Shown here piece after piece: positions 8,306 through 14,070 of a DNA stretch of 15,532 bases. Each line of letters starts with the position of its first letter. Positions within the stretch are counted from its first letter, which is position 1. The stretch comes from Flavobacteriales bacterium (GTDB lineage Bacteria; Bacteroidota; Bacteroidia; NS11-12g; UBA955), in NCBI GenBank assembly GCA_947450405.1, contig CANFVI010000021.1, positions 1 through 15,532 of the forward strand, given 5' to 3'. A model generated the notes under the pieces. The model saw nothing but the letters and a program-made list of their open reading frames with translations, had not been told where the DNA came from and did not search any database. A program made the position numbers and the translations under genes.

Positions 8306-8313
8306 CAAATGTA
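8306..8313 (-). promoter_or_regulatory. Bacteroidota -7 box (TACATTTG) upstream of the DUF1573 gene
   Basis: TACATTTG on the minus strand matches TAnnTTTG exactly. It lies in the 13-base gap between the nusB stop and the DUF1573 start and is followed by TAAT before the ATG. The geometry is the same as at 6058-6065. A TTG exists upstream only at a 13-base spacing, which is shorter than expected for a -33 element, so use as an internal operon promoter is uncertain. Confidence 0.4.
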
Positions 8314-8314
8314 T

Positions 8315-9253
8315 TTATTTTTCTCTCAATCCTCTACCAGTTTTTTGAATCTGGCCAGTTTTTTCCAATTGGATGCGTAATTTGTCTAAAATACCGTTTA
8401 CAAACTTTGAACTATTGGGAGTGCTGTAATTTTTGGTAATTTCTAAGTATTCGTTTATTGTAACTTTCACTGGAATTTCTGGGAAATACAAAAACTCAGA
8501 AAGCGTTAATTTGATAATCAACAAATCAACAACTGCAATTCTTGAAGGATCCCAATTGTCGGTTACTTCAGATACCATTTCTTCAAATTTTTCAGAATTG
8601 CGGATGGTATATTTTAACATATTCAATCCGAAAATCAAATCTTCGTCGTTTAACGGTATCGCATTGGAAATAGCCAAGTCTGAAGTTTGCTTTGAAACCA
8701 TGATCGTTTTGTTAATTTCACGCAACGTCATTGAAGCATCATCGGGCCAAGTATGATTGATATCTTCTAAAATCTCATTAAAATGTTCATGAGAATCTAT
8801 GAATGTAAAGAAAAGGTTATCTAAAAATTCCTTCTGTAATTGAAAATCTGGCTCTTCAAAAATTGAATAATCATTCACAAAATCCCATGTCATCATATTT
8901 TGAAACCAAGTTTCAAAATGAACCACCATTTCATCCCAAGAAAATTGAATTTTTTCTTCAGTTAATAAAACTTCTTGATGAATTTTTTGAATTAAAGGGG
9001 TATTGTTTAGAATGCTAAAAAGCTGAATTTTCTTTGCGTCTGGATAATACAAAGAACGTTCTAGTTCCAATTTCTGATTTAAAAATTGTTGAAGTTGGTA
9101 CGGAAAATCAAGTAGAAATAAATAAAATGCATGACTTTGGTAAATGCTTACCTTTAAATTTTCAATAAATTGATACTCATCGTCAATATTACTTTGCTTC
9201 CACGAATACAACGTTTGTAACGTTTTAATTCTCACTAATCTTCTTGAAATCAT
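8315..9253 (-). CDS. nusB: NusB-family transcription antitermination factor, long Bacteroidota form
   Basis: NusB binds boxA RNA with NusE (ribosomal protein S10) and acts in antitermination and rRNA transcription. The start chosen here is the ATG at 9253, giving 312 residues beginning MISRRLVRIKTLQTLYSW, which matches the usual NusB opening. A TTG at 9274 would add seven residues but lies inside the promoter box. Residues 1-25 and 234-292 (WDPSRIAVVDLLIIKLTLSEF, PVKVTINEYLEITK, FVNGILDKL) carry the NusB features. The middle 200 residues are helical and make it about twice the classic length of roughly 140, a form I recall as normal in Bacteroidota. Residues 165-232 resemble an additional NusB-like helical segment. 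First gene of the operon with the DUF1573 gene, yajC and coaE. Confidence 0.88.
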   Translation of the reverse strand: MISRRLVRIKTLQTLYSWKQSNIDDEYQFIENLKVSIYQSHAFYLFLLDFPYQLQQFLNQKLELERSLYYPDAKKIQLFSILNNTPLIQKIHQEVLLTEEKIQFSWDEMVVHFETWFQNMMTWDFVNDYSIFEEPDFQLQKEFLDNLFFTFIDSHEHFNEILEDINHTWPDDASMTLREINKTIMVSKQTSDLAISNAIPLNDEDLIFGLNMLKYTIRNSEKFEEMVSEVTDNWDPSRIAVVDLLIIKLTLSEFLYFPEIPVKVTINEYLEITKNYSTPNSSKFVNGILDKLRIQLEKTGQIQKTGRGLREK

Positions 9254-9271
9254 CAGAACGTAAATTTTGTG

Positions 9272-9279
9272 CAAAGATA
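9272..9279 (-). promoter_or_regulatory. nusB: -7 box (TATCTTTG) of the nusB operon
   Basis: TATCTTTG on the minus strand matches TAnnTTTG exactly and ends 18 bases before the nusB ATG at 9253, an ordinary short leader. It overlaps the TTG at 9274-9272, which argues against that codon as the translation start. A -33 TTG is not evident. The palindromic region at 9298-9324 lies about 20-45 bases upstream of the box. Confidence 0.6.
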
Positions 9280-9297
9280 GTTAATTTTAACCATTAA

Positions 9298-9324
9298 CGT
9301 TTAAAAACGATTATAATCGTTTAA
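9298..9324. promoter_or_regulatory. Palindrome with helically phased direct repeats, operator candidate
   Basis: In the 110-base gap between the divergent nusB and 9364 genes there is a perfect 18-bp palindrome, AAACGATTATAATCGTTT (9305-9322). Two copies of CGTTTAA lie at 9298-9304 and 9318-9324, exactly 20 bases (about two helical turns) apart. There is no T-run, so it is not a terminator. A dimeric regulator site is the simplest inference. No regulator gene is adjacent. Confidence 0.4.
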
Positions 9325-9363
9325 CAGACGACTCAGTTAAAAAGGTTTTATTAAAGTTGTAAC

Positions 9364-9708
9364 ATGAACTTATCAAATATTCCAGAGCTAAATAATATAG
9401 CTTTAAACATTAGCCTAATGGCGTTAAATCAAAATAAAAACGACATGCAAATGAACTATAATTTGGGTGCAAATATTTTGAAAACTGCAATTGAAGTGAA
9501 TTCGCATTTGCATCAAACCAACACTGAAAACAAACACGATCTTTCACAAGACATATTAAAGGCATTTGTAAAATGTAACCGATTAATGGCTTATATCATC
9601 CAGGCATTTCACAGAAGTGAAATTAGCAAAGAAGAATATTTACACTTCGAAATTCAATTGAAAGACCTAATGTCGAGGCTAGAAATTGCGATAGAGAGAA
9701 TCAGTTAA
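9364..9708 (+). CDS. Small all-helical protein of unknown function
   Basis: I do not recognise this 114-residue protein. It has no signal peptide or membrane segment and looks almost wholly alpha-helical, with helices about 9-22, 30-50, 58-84 and 88-112. The second half (FVKCNRLMAYIIQAFHRSEIS then EYLHFEIQLKDLMSRLEIAIERIS) has the helix-turn-helix pairing seen in four-helix-bundle proteins such as the S23/Avd class, but no motif secures that. The only ATG giving full length is at 9364. A near-consensus -7 box (TAAAGTTG, 9352-9359) lies 4 bases before it. It stands alone on the plus strand, divergent from nusB, and its stop overlaps the stop of the convergent metalloprotease gene within the shared bases TTAA. 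It is likely real: 345 bases fill the gap exactly and base use is like the neighbouring genes. Confidence 0.7.
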   Translation: MNLSNIPELNNIALNISLMALNQNKNDMQMNYNLGANILKTAIEVNSHLHQTNTENKHDLSQDILKAFVKCNRLMAYIIQAFHRSEISKEEYLHFEIQLKDLMSRLEIAIERIS

Positions 9709-11078
9709 TCTACCCTATCAATCACAATTTTCTTATTGCGAACAACGTTACCTTCTGGATTTCTCAATACAACAATGTATGTAGCTGGAGGGAATTTCAT
9801 TGTTGAAATTTCTGTTAAATTCTTAACAATGGTTTGGTTTGCCAAAACTGGTTGACCAATCATGTTATAAATTTCAACACTCAAATTGTCGAGTAAATCT
9901 TGGTTGCGCAATTCAATAACCAATTTGCTTTGAGCAGCAACAGGATAAATGAGCACTTCGTTATAAACGATGGTATCGTAGATACGCGCCTTCACAATGA
10001 TTTCGGTTTTAATTGGCAAATCTTTTCTAAAATCAGTGATTGCATTTCTCATGGTAATTGCCTGGTGTTTGGTAAACAGATTCTGACACTCGTGTGTACT
10101 GTAATCCATGTAATTTTCAACCATATCGGGCATGTCATTTGTTGGCTCAATGCAAGAATTCAAATTCTTATTACAATCGAAATTAGAACCAACACCTTGC
10201 AATGGGGTATCATCTATGAAGTCATCTACATTGCACTTGTTGAACGAATATTGATCATCGGCCCAAATGTGACGAAGACCAAAAAAATGACCTACCTCAT
10301 GTACAGCAACCCTACCCTTATTTGCAGAAGCCAACAATGATGTGTTTGCCAAAGGGTTATTTCTTCCTACCACTTTATAGTGCAAAACAACTCCTTGATC
10401 TGGACCACCTACCCATGATGTGCTACCCCAACTTGGATGGCCATAAGGAGGATAAGCAAAGCCCAACAAACCATCTTGGTTTTTATATGTCAAATCACAA
10501 ACCCAAATATTTAAATACTTCAATGGATTCCAGTTATCGTCACCATTGGTATTGGAATATTTCATATTGTTGTTTATACCTCCATTTGTACCCCAAGATG
10601 CAACTGAAGTTGCTTTTCTTACAATTCCATTTGTTGGTTTTCCAGTTGGATCAATCTTAGCCAATTCAAATTGAATTCTAACATCGCCAGCTCTTGGCTT
10701 GAAAATGGCTCTGGTATTTACTGAGTCTGAATTGTTTCTACGAAAGTCACGGTTTAATACTTCAATCTGATTTTTAAGCAAACTGTCGTGAATATTCTCA
10801 GAAGGAACATTATACAAAACGTGAAACACAACCGGAATTGTATAAATGGTATCGTAATAGTAAATGGTATCTGTAATTTTCTTTTTACGCGGTTCTATGG
10901 AAACTTTAGGATGAACAGTTTTCAAATAATCAATATCCATTTGCTTTTTAAATCCAGGATATTGCTTTTCCAATTGGTCTATTAATTCACGTTGACCACA
11001 AGGTTCTGTTACATTTACTTGCGAAAAAGCAATGATTGAAACAAAAAACGAAAAAGTAAAAAGTAAAAATTTGCGCAT
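9705..11078 (-). CDS. Secreted M43-type (cytophagalysin/pappalysin) zinc metalloprotease with T9SS-like tail
   Basis: A 457-residue extracellular protease. Residues 1-19 are a signal peptide (MRKFLLFTFSFFVSIIAFS). A prodomain of about 20-75 is followed by the catalytic domain, which opens TIPVVFHVLYN (80-90). The zinc motif HEVGHFFGLRH (260-270) fits HExxHxxGxxH, with Glu261 as general base and His260, His264 and His270 as ligands. The Met-turn NYMDYS has Met324. Two or more cysteine pairs (C282, C302, C309, C331) fit the disulfide pattern of secreted M43 enzymes. Residues about 373-457 look like a T9SS type A sorting domain (VLIYPVAAQSKLVIEL, VEIYNMIGQPV, ATYIVVLRN), but the usual Pro-Asn-Pro is replaced by Pro-Val-Ala. 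No consensus promoter was found in the 97-base gap upstream, so it may be read from the ferredoxin/iscX unit or from a diverged promoter. Confidence 0.92.
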   Translation of the reverse strand: MRKFLLFTFSFFVSIIAFSQVNVTEPCGQRELIDQLEKQYPGFKKQMDIDYLKTVHPKVSIEPRKKKITDTIYYYDTIYTIPVVFHVLYNVPSENIHDSLLKNQIEVLNRDFRRNNSDSVNTRAIFKPRAGDVRIQFELAKIDPTGKPTNGIVRKATSVASWGTNGGINNNMKYSNTNGDDNWNPLKYLNIWVCDLTYKNQDGLLGFAYPPYGHPSWGSTSWVGGPDQGVVLHYKVVGRNNPLANTSLLASANKGRVAVHEVGHFFGLRHIWADDQYSFNKCNVDDFIDDTPLQGVGSNFDCNKNLNSCIEPTNDMPDMVENYMDYSTHECQNLFTKHQAITMRNAITDFRKDLPIKTEIIVKARIYDTIVYNEVLIYPVAAQSKLVIELRNQDLLDNLSVEIYNMIGQPVLANQTIVKNLTEISTMKFPPATYIVVLRNPEGNVVRNKKIVIDRVD

Positions 11079-11175
11079 AAATTATGAAGTTGCAATTAAC
11101 AACCCATTTATGATAGTTTTGAAAGAATGCAAATAAATTAGGAGAAAATGATTGTATTTTGACAAATCAAATACA

Positions 11176-11406
11176 TTAATTTTGGTTATCTCTCCATTCG
11201 TAAACCCACTGAGATTGTATCATTTCGAGGTGTCCTTCATTGCTTTCCTCTCTTTTTCCAACAAACTCGGGAATTTCCAAAATCCATTCTAGCAATTCCG
11301 TAAAACGTATTCTATAAATTTGTTTTTCGCCAAATTCATCGCCAAATCGTTCGTACAATTTCATTGCAATATCTTCGTAATCGTTCCAGTGTATAGGTAA
11401 TTCCAT
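11176..11406 (-). CDS. iscX: Fe-S cluster assembly regulator IscX-like protein
   Basis: A 76-residue acidic protein resembling IscX (YfhJ), which binds the cysteine desulfurase IscS and iron and tunes Fe-S cluster assembly in gammaproteobacteria. Matching features are HWNDYEDIAMKLYERF at the N-terminus, then YRIRFTELLEWILEIPEF (31-48), SNEGHLEMIQSQWVYEW (54-70) and the general helical acidic character. The start is the ATG at 11406. The TTG six bases earlier would only add Met-Ile. It is slightly longer than the 66 residues of the E. coli protein. Its neighbour is a 2Fe-2S ferredoxin, the same partner as in the isc operon, yet no iscS, iscU, iscA, hscA or hscB is present here. Its leader carries the TTTAGGG repeat array, 8 bases upstream of the ATG. 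Confidence 0.85.
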   Translation of the reverse strand: MELPIHWNDYEDIAMKLYERFGDEFGEKQIYRIRFTELLEWILEIPEFVGKREESNEGHLEMIQSQWVYEWRDNQN

Positions 11407-11414
11407 AATCAATG

Positions 11415-11442
11415 TTTAGGGTTTAGGGTTTAGGGTTTAGGG
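11415..11442 (+). repeat. Four perfect TTTAGGG heptamers in the iscX leader
   Basis: Four exact tandem copies of TTTAGGG (11415-11421, 11422-11428, 11429-11435, 11436-11442) fill most of the 47-base gap between the ferredoxin stop and the iscX start. The unit equals the plant telomere repeat. On the plus strand the four GGG runs, separated by TTTA, meet the canonical pattern for an intramolecular G-quadruplex. In the iscX message the array reads as CCCTAAA units. Such arrays can change copy number by slippage. Confidence 0.97.
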
Positions 11443-11453
11443 TATGAATTGGT

Positions 11454-11783
11454 TTAGTGTCCAATGATACCAGATTGATCAGGTATTACTACTACCAAAT
11501 TGCCATCTTTAGAAAGTTTGCACTGACAAGCCAAGCGGCTGTTGAATTTAGGGTCGCGTGCTCTGTCTACATATTCCTCTTCCCTGTCGCTCATTTCTGG
11601 AAATAGTTCTTCGCCGTTTTCTATGTAAACATGGCAAGTACTGCAACCACAAACACCACCGCAATTGTGATTCAATGGAATGTTATTGTCTAATGCTACC
11701 TCTAATATTGACTCACCTTGAAATATTTCATGAGTTTCAGGTTGTTTGCCTTTTTCTTCAAATTTAAATGTAATTGTTGCCAT
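11454..11783 (-). CDS. fdx: 2Fe-2S ferredoxin, adrenodoxin/Isc type
   Basis: A 109-residue cytoplasmic electron carrier with a vertebrate-type 2Fe-2S cluster. The cluster motif is C-x5-C-x2-C-x35-C: Cys41, Cys47 and Cys50 in NHNCGGVCGCSTCHVY, and Cys86 in SRLACQCKL. Cys45 and Cys88 are extra cysteines; the first is common in this subfamily as I recall it. MSDREEEYVD (64-73) is the acidic partner-binding region. The start is the ATG at 11783 (MATITFKFEE), which a -7 box precedes by 10 bases. The longer frame back to 11855 adds 24 residues unlike any ferredoxin and would begin upstream of the promoter. Followed by iscX in the same direction, which suggests a role in Fe-S cluster assembly, with use in other redox steps also possible. 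Confidence 0.93.
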   Translation of the reverse strand: MATITFKFEEKGKQPETHEIFQGESILEVALDNNIPLNHNCGGVCGCSTCHVYIENGEELFPEMSDREEEYVDRARDPKFNSRLACQCKLSKDGNLVVVIPDQSGIIGH

Positions 11784-11793
11784 AATTATTTCA

Positions 11794-11801
11794 CAAAGAT
11801 A
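11794..11801 (-). promoter_or_regulatory. fdx: -7 box (TATCTTTG) of the ferredoxin-iscX unit
   Basis: TATCTTTG on the minus strand matches TAnnTTTG exactly and is identical to the nusB box. It ends 10 bases before the ferredoxin ATG at 11783, supporting that start over the upstream in-frame ATG at 11855. No clear -33 TTG was seen. Confidence 0.6.
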
Positions 11802-11883
11802 ACAATGAAATTGTGGAATTATTGGTGTCATTTTGACACTTACTCGGATTTTCATTTTGTTAGTAATATCAAAGTTTTAGACT

Positions 11884-11891
11884 TATTTTTG
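11884..11891 (+). promoter_or_regulatory. -7 box (TATTTTTG) of the acyl-CoA dehydrogenase gene
   Basis: TATTTTTG matches TAnnTTTG exactly and ends 14 bases before the ATG at 11906. A TTG at 11857-11859 lies 24 bases upstream, somewhat further than the usual -33 spacing. The 122-base gap to the divergent ferredoxin gene thus holds a separate promoter for each gene. Confidence 0.6.
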
Positions 11892-11905
11892 CGGCTACAA
11901 AAATT

Positions 11906-13045
11906 ATGCATTTCGAACTATCTGAAGAACATTTGGCAGTGCAACAAGCTGCAAGAGATTTTGCTCAAACTGAGTTATTACCAGGAGTTATTGAAAGAGA
12001 TACCAAACAAGAATTTCCTGCCGAACAAATCAAAAAAATGGGTGAACTTGGCTTCATGGGAATGATGGTAAGTCCTCAATACGGTGGCGGTGGAATGGAT
12101 GCCATTAGTTACGTTTTGGCGATGGAAGAAATTTCTAAAATTGATGCATCTGCTTCAGTTTGTATGAGTGTAAACAATAGCTTGGTTTGTTGGGGAATTG
12201 AAGAGTACGGAAACGAAGCTCAAAAACAAACTTACTTGGTTCCTTTGGCTACAGGACAAGCAATTGGCGCATTTTTGTTAAGTGAGCCAGAAGCGGGTTC
12301 TGACGCTACAAGCCAAAGAACAACTGCCATTGACATGGGCGACCACTACATTTTGAATGGCACCAAAAACTGGATTACCAATGGTAACAGTGCTTCTTAC
12401 TATTTGGTTATTGCTCAAACTGATATTGAGAAAAAACACAAAGGTATCAACGCATTTATTGTTGAAAAATCTTGGGATGGCGTTGTAGTTGGTAAAAAAG
12501 AAGACAAATTGGGAATTCGCGGAAGTGATACACACAGTATCATGTTCCAAGATGTAAAAGTTCCTAAAGAAAATAGAATTGGTGAAGATGGTTTTGGATT
12601 CACTTTCGCAATGAAAGTTTTGAGTGGTGGCCGTATTGGTATTGCTGCTCAAGCATTGGGTATTGCAAGTGGCGCTTACGAGCTTTCCTTGAAATATTCT
12701 AAAGAGCGCAAAGCATTTGGAAAAGAAATCATGCACCACCAAGCAATTGCATTTAAATTGGCAGATATGGCTACTGAAATTGAAGCAGCCCGCTTGCTAT
12801 GTTTGAAATCAGCTTGGTTAAAAGACCAACATTTAAATTATGACAGAGCTAGTTCAATGGCAAAATTATTTGCCTCTGAAGTTGCAATGAAAACTACTGT
12901 AGAAGCAGTTCAAATTCATGGTGGATATGGATATGTGAAAGAGTATCACGTTGAAAGATTAATGAGAGATGCAAAAATCACTCAAATCTATGAAGGTACT
13001 AGTGAAGTTCAGCGAGTTGTAATTTCTCGCGACGTTTTACGTTAA
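11906..13045 (+). CDS. Acyl-CoA dehydrogenase (short/medium-chain type)
   Basis: FAD-dependent enzyme that introduces the alpha-beta double bond into acyl-CoA in fatty acid or branched-chain amino acid breakdown. Its 379 residues match the usual 380. Landmarks: N-terminal helical domain with LSEEHLAVQQAARDFA, the FAD-contacting GAFLLSEPEAGSDA (121-134), NGTKNWITNG (151-160), KLGIRGSDTHSIMFQDVKVP (201-220), the R-K-A-F-G element at 268-272, HGGYGYVKEYHVERLMRDAK (338-357) and the C-terminal QIYEGTSEVQR with catalytic Glu363. That Glu position is typical of short-chain (butyryl-CoA) and related dehydrogenases. Exact chain length cannot be read from the sequence. No etfA or etfB is adjacent. Divergent from the ferredoxin gene, monocistronic and closed by a strong terminator. 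Confidence 0.95.
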   Translation: MHFELSEEHLAVQQAARDFAQTELLPGVIERDTKQEFPAEQIKKMGELGFMGMMVSPQYGGGGMDAISYVLAMEEISKIDASASVCMSVNNSLVCWGIEEYGNEAQKQTYLVPLATGQAIGAFLLSEPEAGSDATSQRTTAIDMGDHYILNGTKNWITNGNSASYYLVIAQTDIEKKHKGINAFIVEKSWDGVVVGKKEDKLGIRGSDTHSIMFQDVKVPKENRIGEDGFGFTFAMKVLSGGRIGIAAQALGIASGAYELSLKYSKERKAFGKEIMHHQAIAFKLADMATEIEAARLLCLKSAWLKDQHLNYDRASSMAKLFASEVAMKTTVEAVQIHGGYGYVKEYHVERLMRDAKITQIYEGTSEVQRVVISRDVLR

Positions 13046-13064
13046 ACTATTGTGTGTATTTCTT

Positions 13065-13096
13065 AAAAAAGACGCCCTAGGGCGTCTTTTTTTTTT
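13065..13096. terminator. Strong bidirectional intrinsic terminator
   Basis: The perfect palindrome GACGCCCTAGGGCGTC (13071-13086) is flanked by six A (13065-13070) and ten T (13087-13096). It lies 19 bases after the acyl-CoA dehydrogenase stop and 41 bases beyond the fcl stop on the other strand. The T-rich side favours the plus-strand gene; the six A on the left let it act on the minus-strand gmd-fcl transcript too. Confidence 0.93.
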
Positions 13097-13137
13097 GCAT
13101 ATTGTGCAAATTATCTAATAAAAATCTTTTACAAAAT

Positions 13138-14070
13138 TTATAAATTTCTGTTCAAAAAGTCTTGGTAGGCCAAAGCTATGCCTTCTTCTAAATCTGTTTT
13201 CGGTTTCCAACCGGTGGCAAACAACCTCGAAGAATCCATTAACTTTCTTGGTGTGCCATTCGGTTTTGAATCGTCAAACTCCAAATGTCCCTCAAAACCA
13301 ATAATTTTCTTGATCAACAAAGCCAAATCTTTGATGGTAATTTCATCGCCGTAACCCACATTCACAAATTCCTTTTCGTTGTAATTCAACATCAAATACA
13401 CCAAGGCATTTGCCAAATCATCGGCATATAAAAACTCCCTAAAAGGCGAGCCATCTCCCCAAACGGTAACAGCATCACTTCCATTGGTTTTTGCTTCGTG
13501 AAACTTGCGAATCAAAGCCGGCAAAACGTGAGAATTGTCTGGGTGATAATTGTCGTTTGGACCATACATATTCGTTGGCATTGCAGAAATGAAATTACAT
13601 CCATACTGATCCCAATATGCTTCACACATTTTGATTCCGGTAATCTTTGCAATGGCATACGGTTCGTTGGTTGGCTCCAACAATCCAGATAGCAAATAAT
13701 CCTCTTTTAAAGGCTGTGGGGCCATTTTGGGATAAATGCAACTCGATCCTAGGAACAATAACTTTTTAACTCCATACACGTGTGCAAAATGGATTAAATT
13801 GTTTTGAATGCTTAGGTTGTCGTATAAAAATTCAGCACGATAGGTATTGTTGGCTAAAATACCACCAACTTTTGCCGCACTAATGAATACATATTCAGGC
13901 TTTTCGTTTTGGTAGAAAGCTTCAACTTGGGCTTGATTTCTTAAATCAAGTTCAGCCGAGGTTTTCATTACAATGTTGTTAAAACCGAGTTTGTTCAGTT
14001 CTCTCACAATTGCACTTCCAACCATACCCCTATGGCCGGCAACGTAAATTTTTGCGGATTTCTCCATCAT
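13138..14070 (-). CDS. fcl: GDP-L-fucose synthase (epimerase/reductase)
   Basis: Converts GDP-4-keto-6-deoxy-D-mannose to GDP-L-fucose by 3,5-epimerisation and NADPH-dependent 4-reduction, supplying fucose for surface glycans. Its 310 residues form a short-chain dehydrogenase fold. The nucleotide-binding motif is VAGHRGMVGSA (10-20), with AAKVGGILANN at 65-75. The active-site Ser-Cys pair is in FLGSSCIYPK (Ser109, Cys111), the PYAIAK motif gives Tyr138 and Lys142, and His181 follows the NMYGPNDNYHPDNS segment. These sit two residues beyond their E. coli counterparts. The ATG at 14070 overlaps the gmd stop by one base (TAATG). A second ATG at 14067 would remove one residue and the overlap. It is cotranscribed and probably cotranslated with gmd. 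Confidence 0.96.
   Translation of the reverse strand: MMEKSAKIYVAGHRGMVGSAIVRELNKLGFNNIVMKTSAELDLRNQAQVEAFYQNEKPEYVFISAAKVGGILANNTYRAEFLYDNLSIQNNLIHFAHVYGVKKLLFLGSSCIYPKMAPQPLKEDYLLSGLLEPTNEPYAIAKITGIKMCEAYWDQYGCNFISAMPTNMYGPNDNYHPDNSHVLPALIRKFHEAKTNGSDAVTVWGDGSPFREFLYADDLANALVYLMLNYNEKEFVNVGYGDEITIKDLALLIKKIIGFEGHLEFDDSKPNGTPRKLMDSSRLFATGWKPKTDLEEGIALAYQDFLNRNL

Noticed and set aside
9254..9274. TTG start for nusB adding seven residues (MHKIYVL)
   Set aside because: The TTG is part of the TATCTTTG -7 box and the added residues are not NusB-like; the ATG at 9253 gives the normal N-terminus.
9305..9322. Terminator for either neighbouring gene
   Set aside because: The stem is AT-rich with no T-run on either side, and both neighbours start rather than end here.
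9364..9708. Avd-like accessory protein of a diversity-generating retroelement
   Set aside because: The helical resemblance is weak, and there is no reverse transcriptase, template repeat or variable repeat nearby.
9900..10660. Two long plus-strand frames opposite the M43 protease gene
   Set aside because: They are antisense shadows of a gene with an intact zinc motif, signal peptide and sorting tail.
11079..11175. Promoter for the M43 protease gene
   Set aside because: The best candidate, TTTATTTG at 11130-11137 (minus), breaks the conserved A of TAnnTTTG and lacks a -33 TTG at proper spacing; no hairpin was seen either.
11415..11442. CRISPR array or real telomere
   Set aside because: The 7-base units have no spacers and there are only four copies inside a gene cluster; no cas genes, hairpin telomere or linear end.
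11784..11855. 24-residue N-terminal extension of the ferredoxin from an upstream ATG
   Set aside because: The -7 box at 11794-11801 lies inside the extension, and MATITFKFEE at 11783 is the normal ferredoxin start.
12278..12742. 154-codon open frame on the minus strand inside the acyl-CoA dehydrogenase gene
   Set aside because: It is a shadow of a strongly conserved gene. Its product is cysteine- and asparagine-rich low-quality sequence with no motif.
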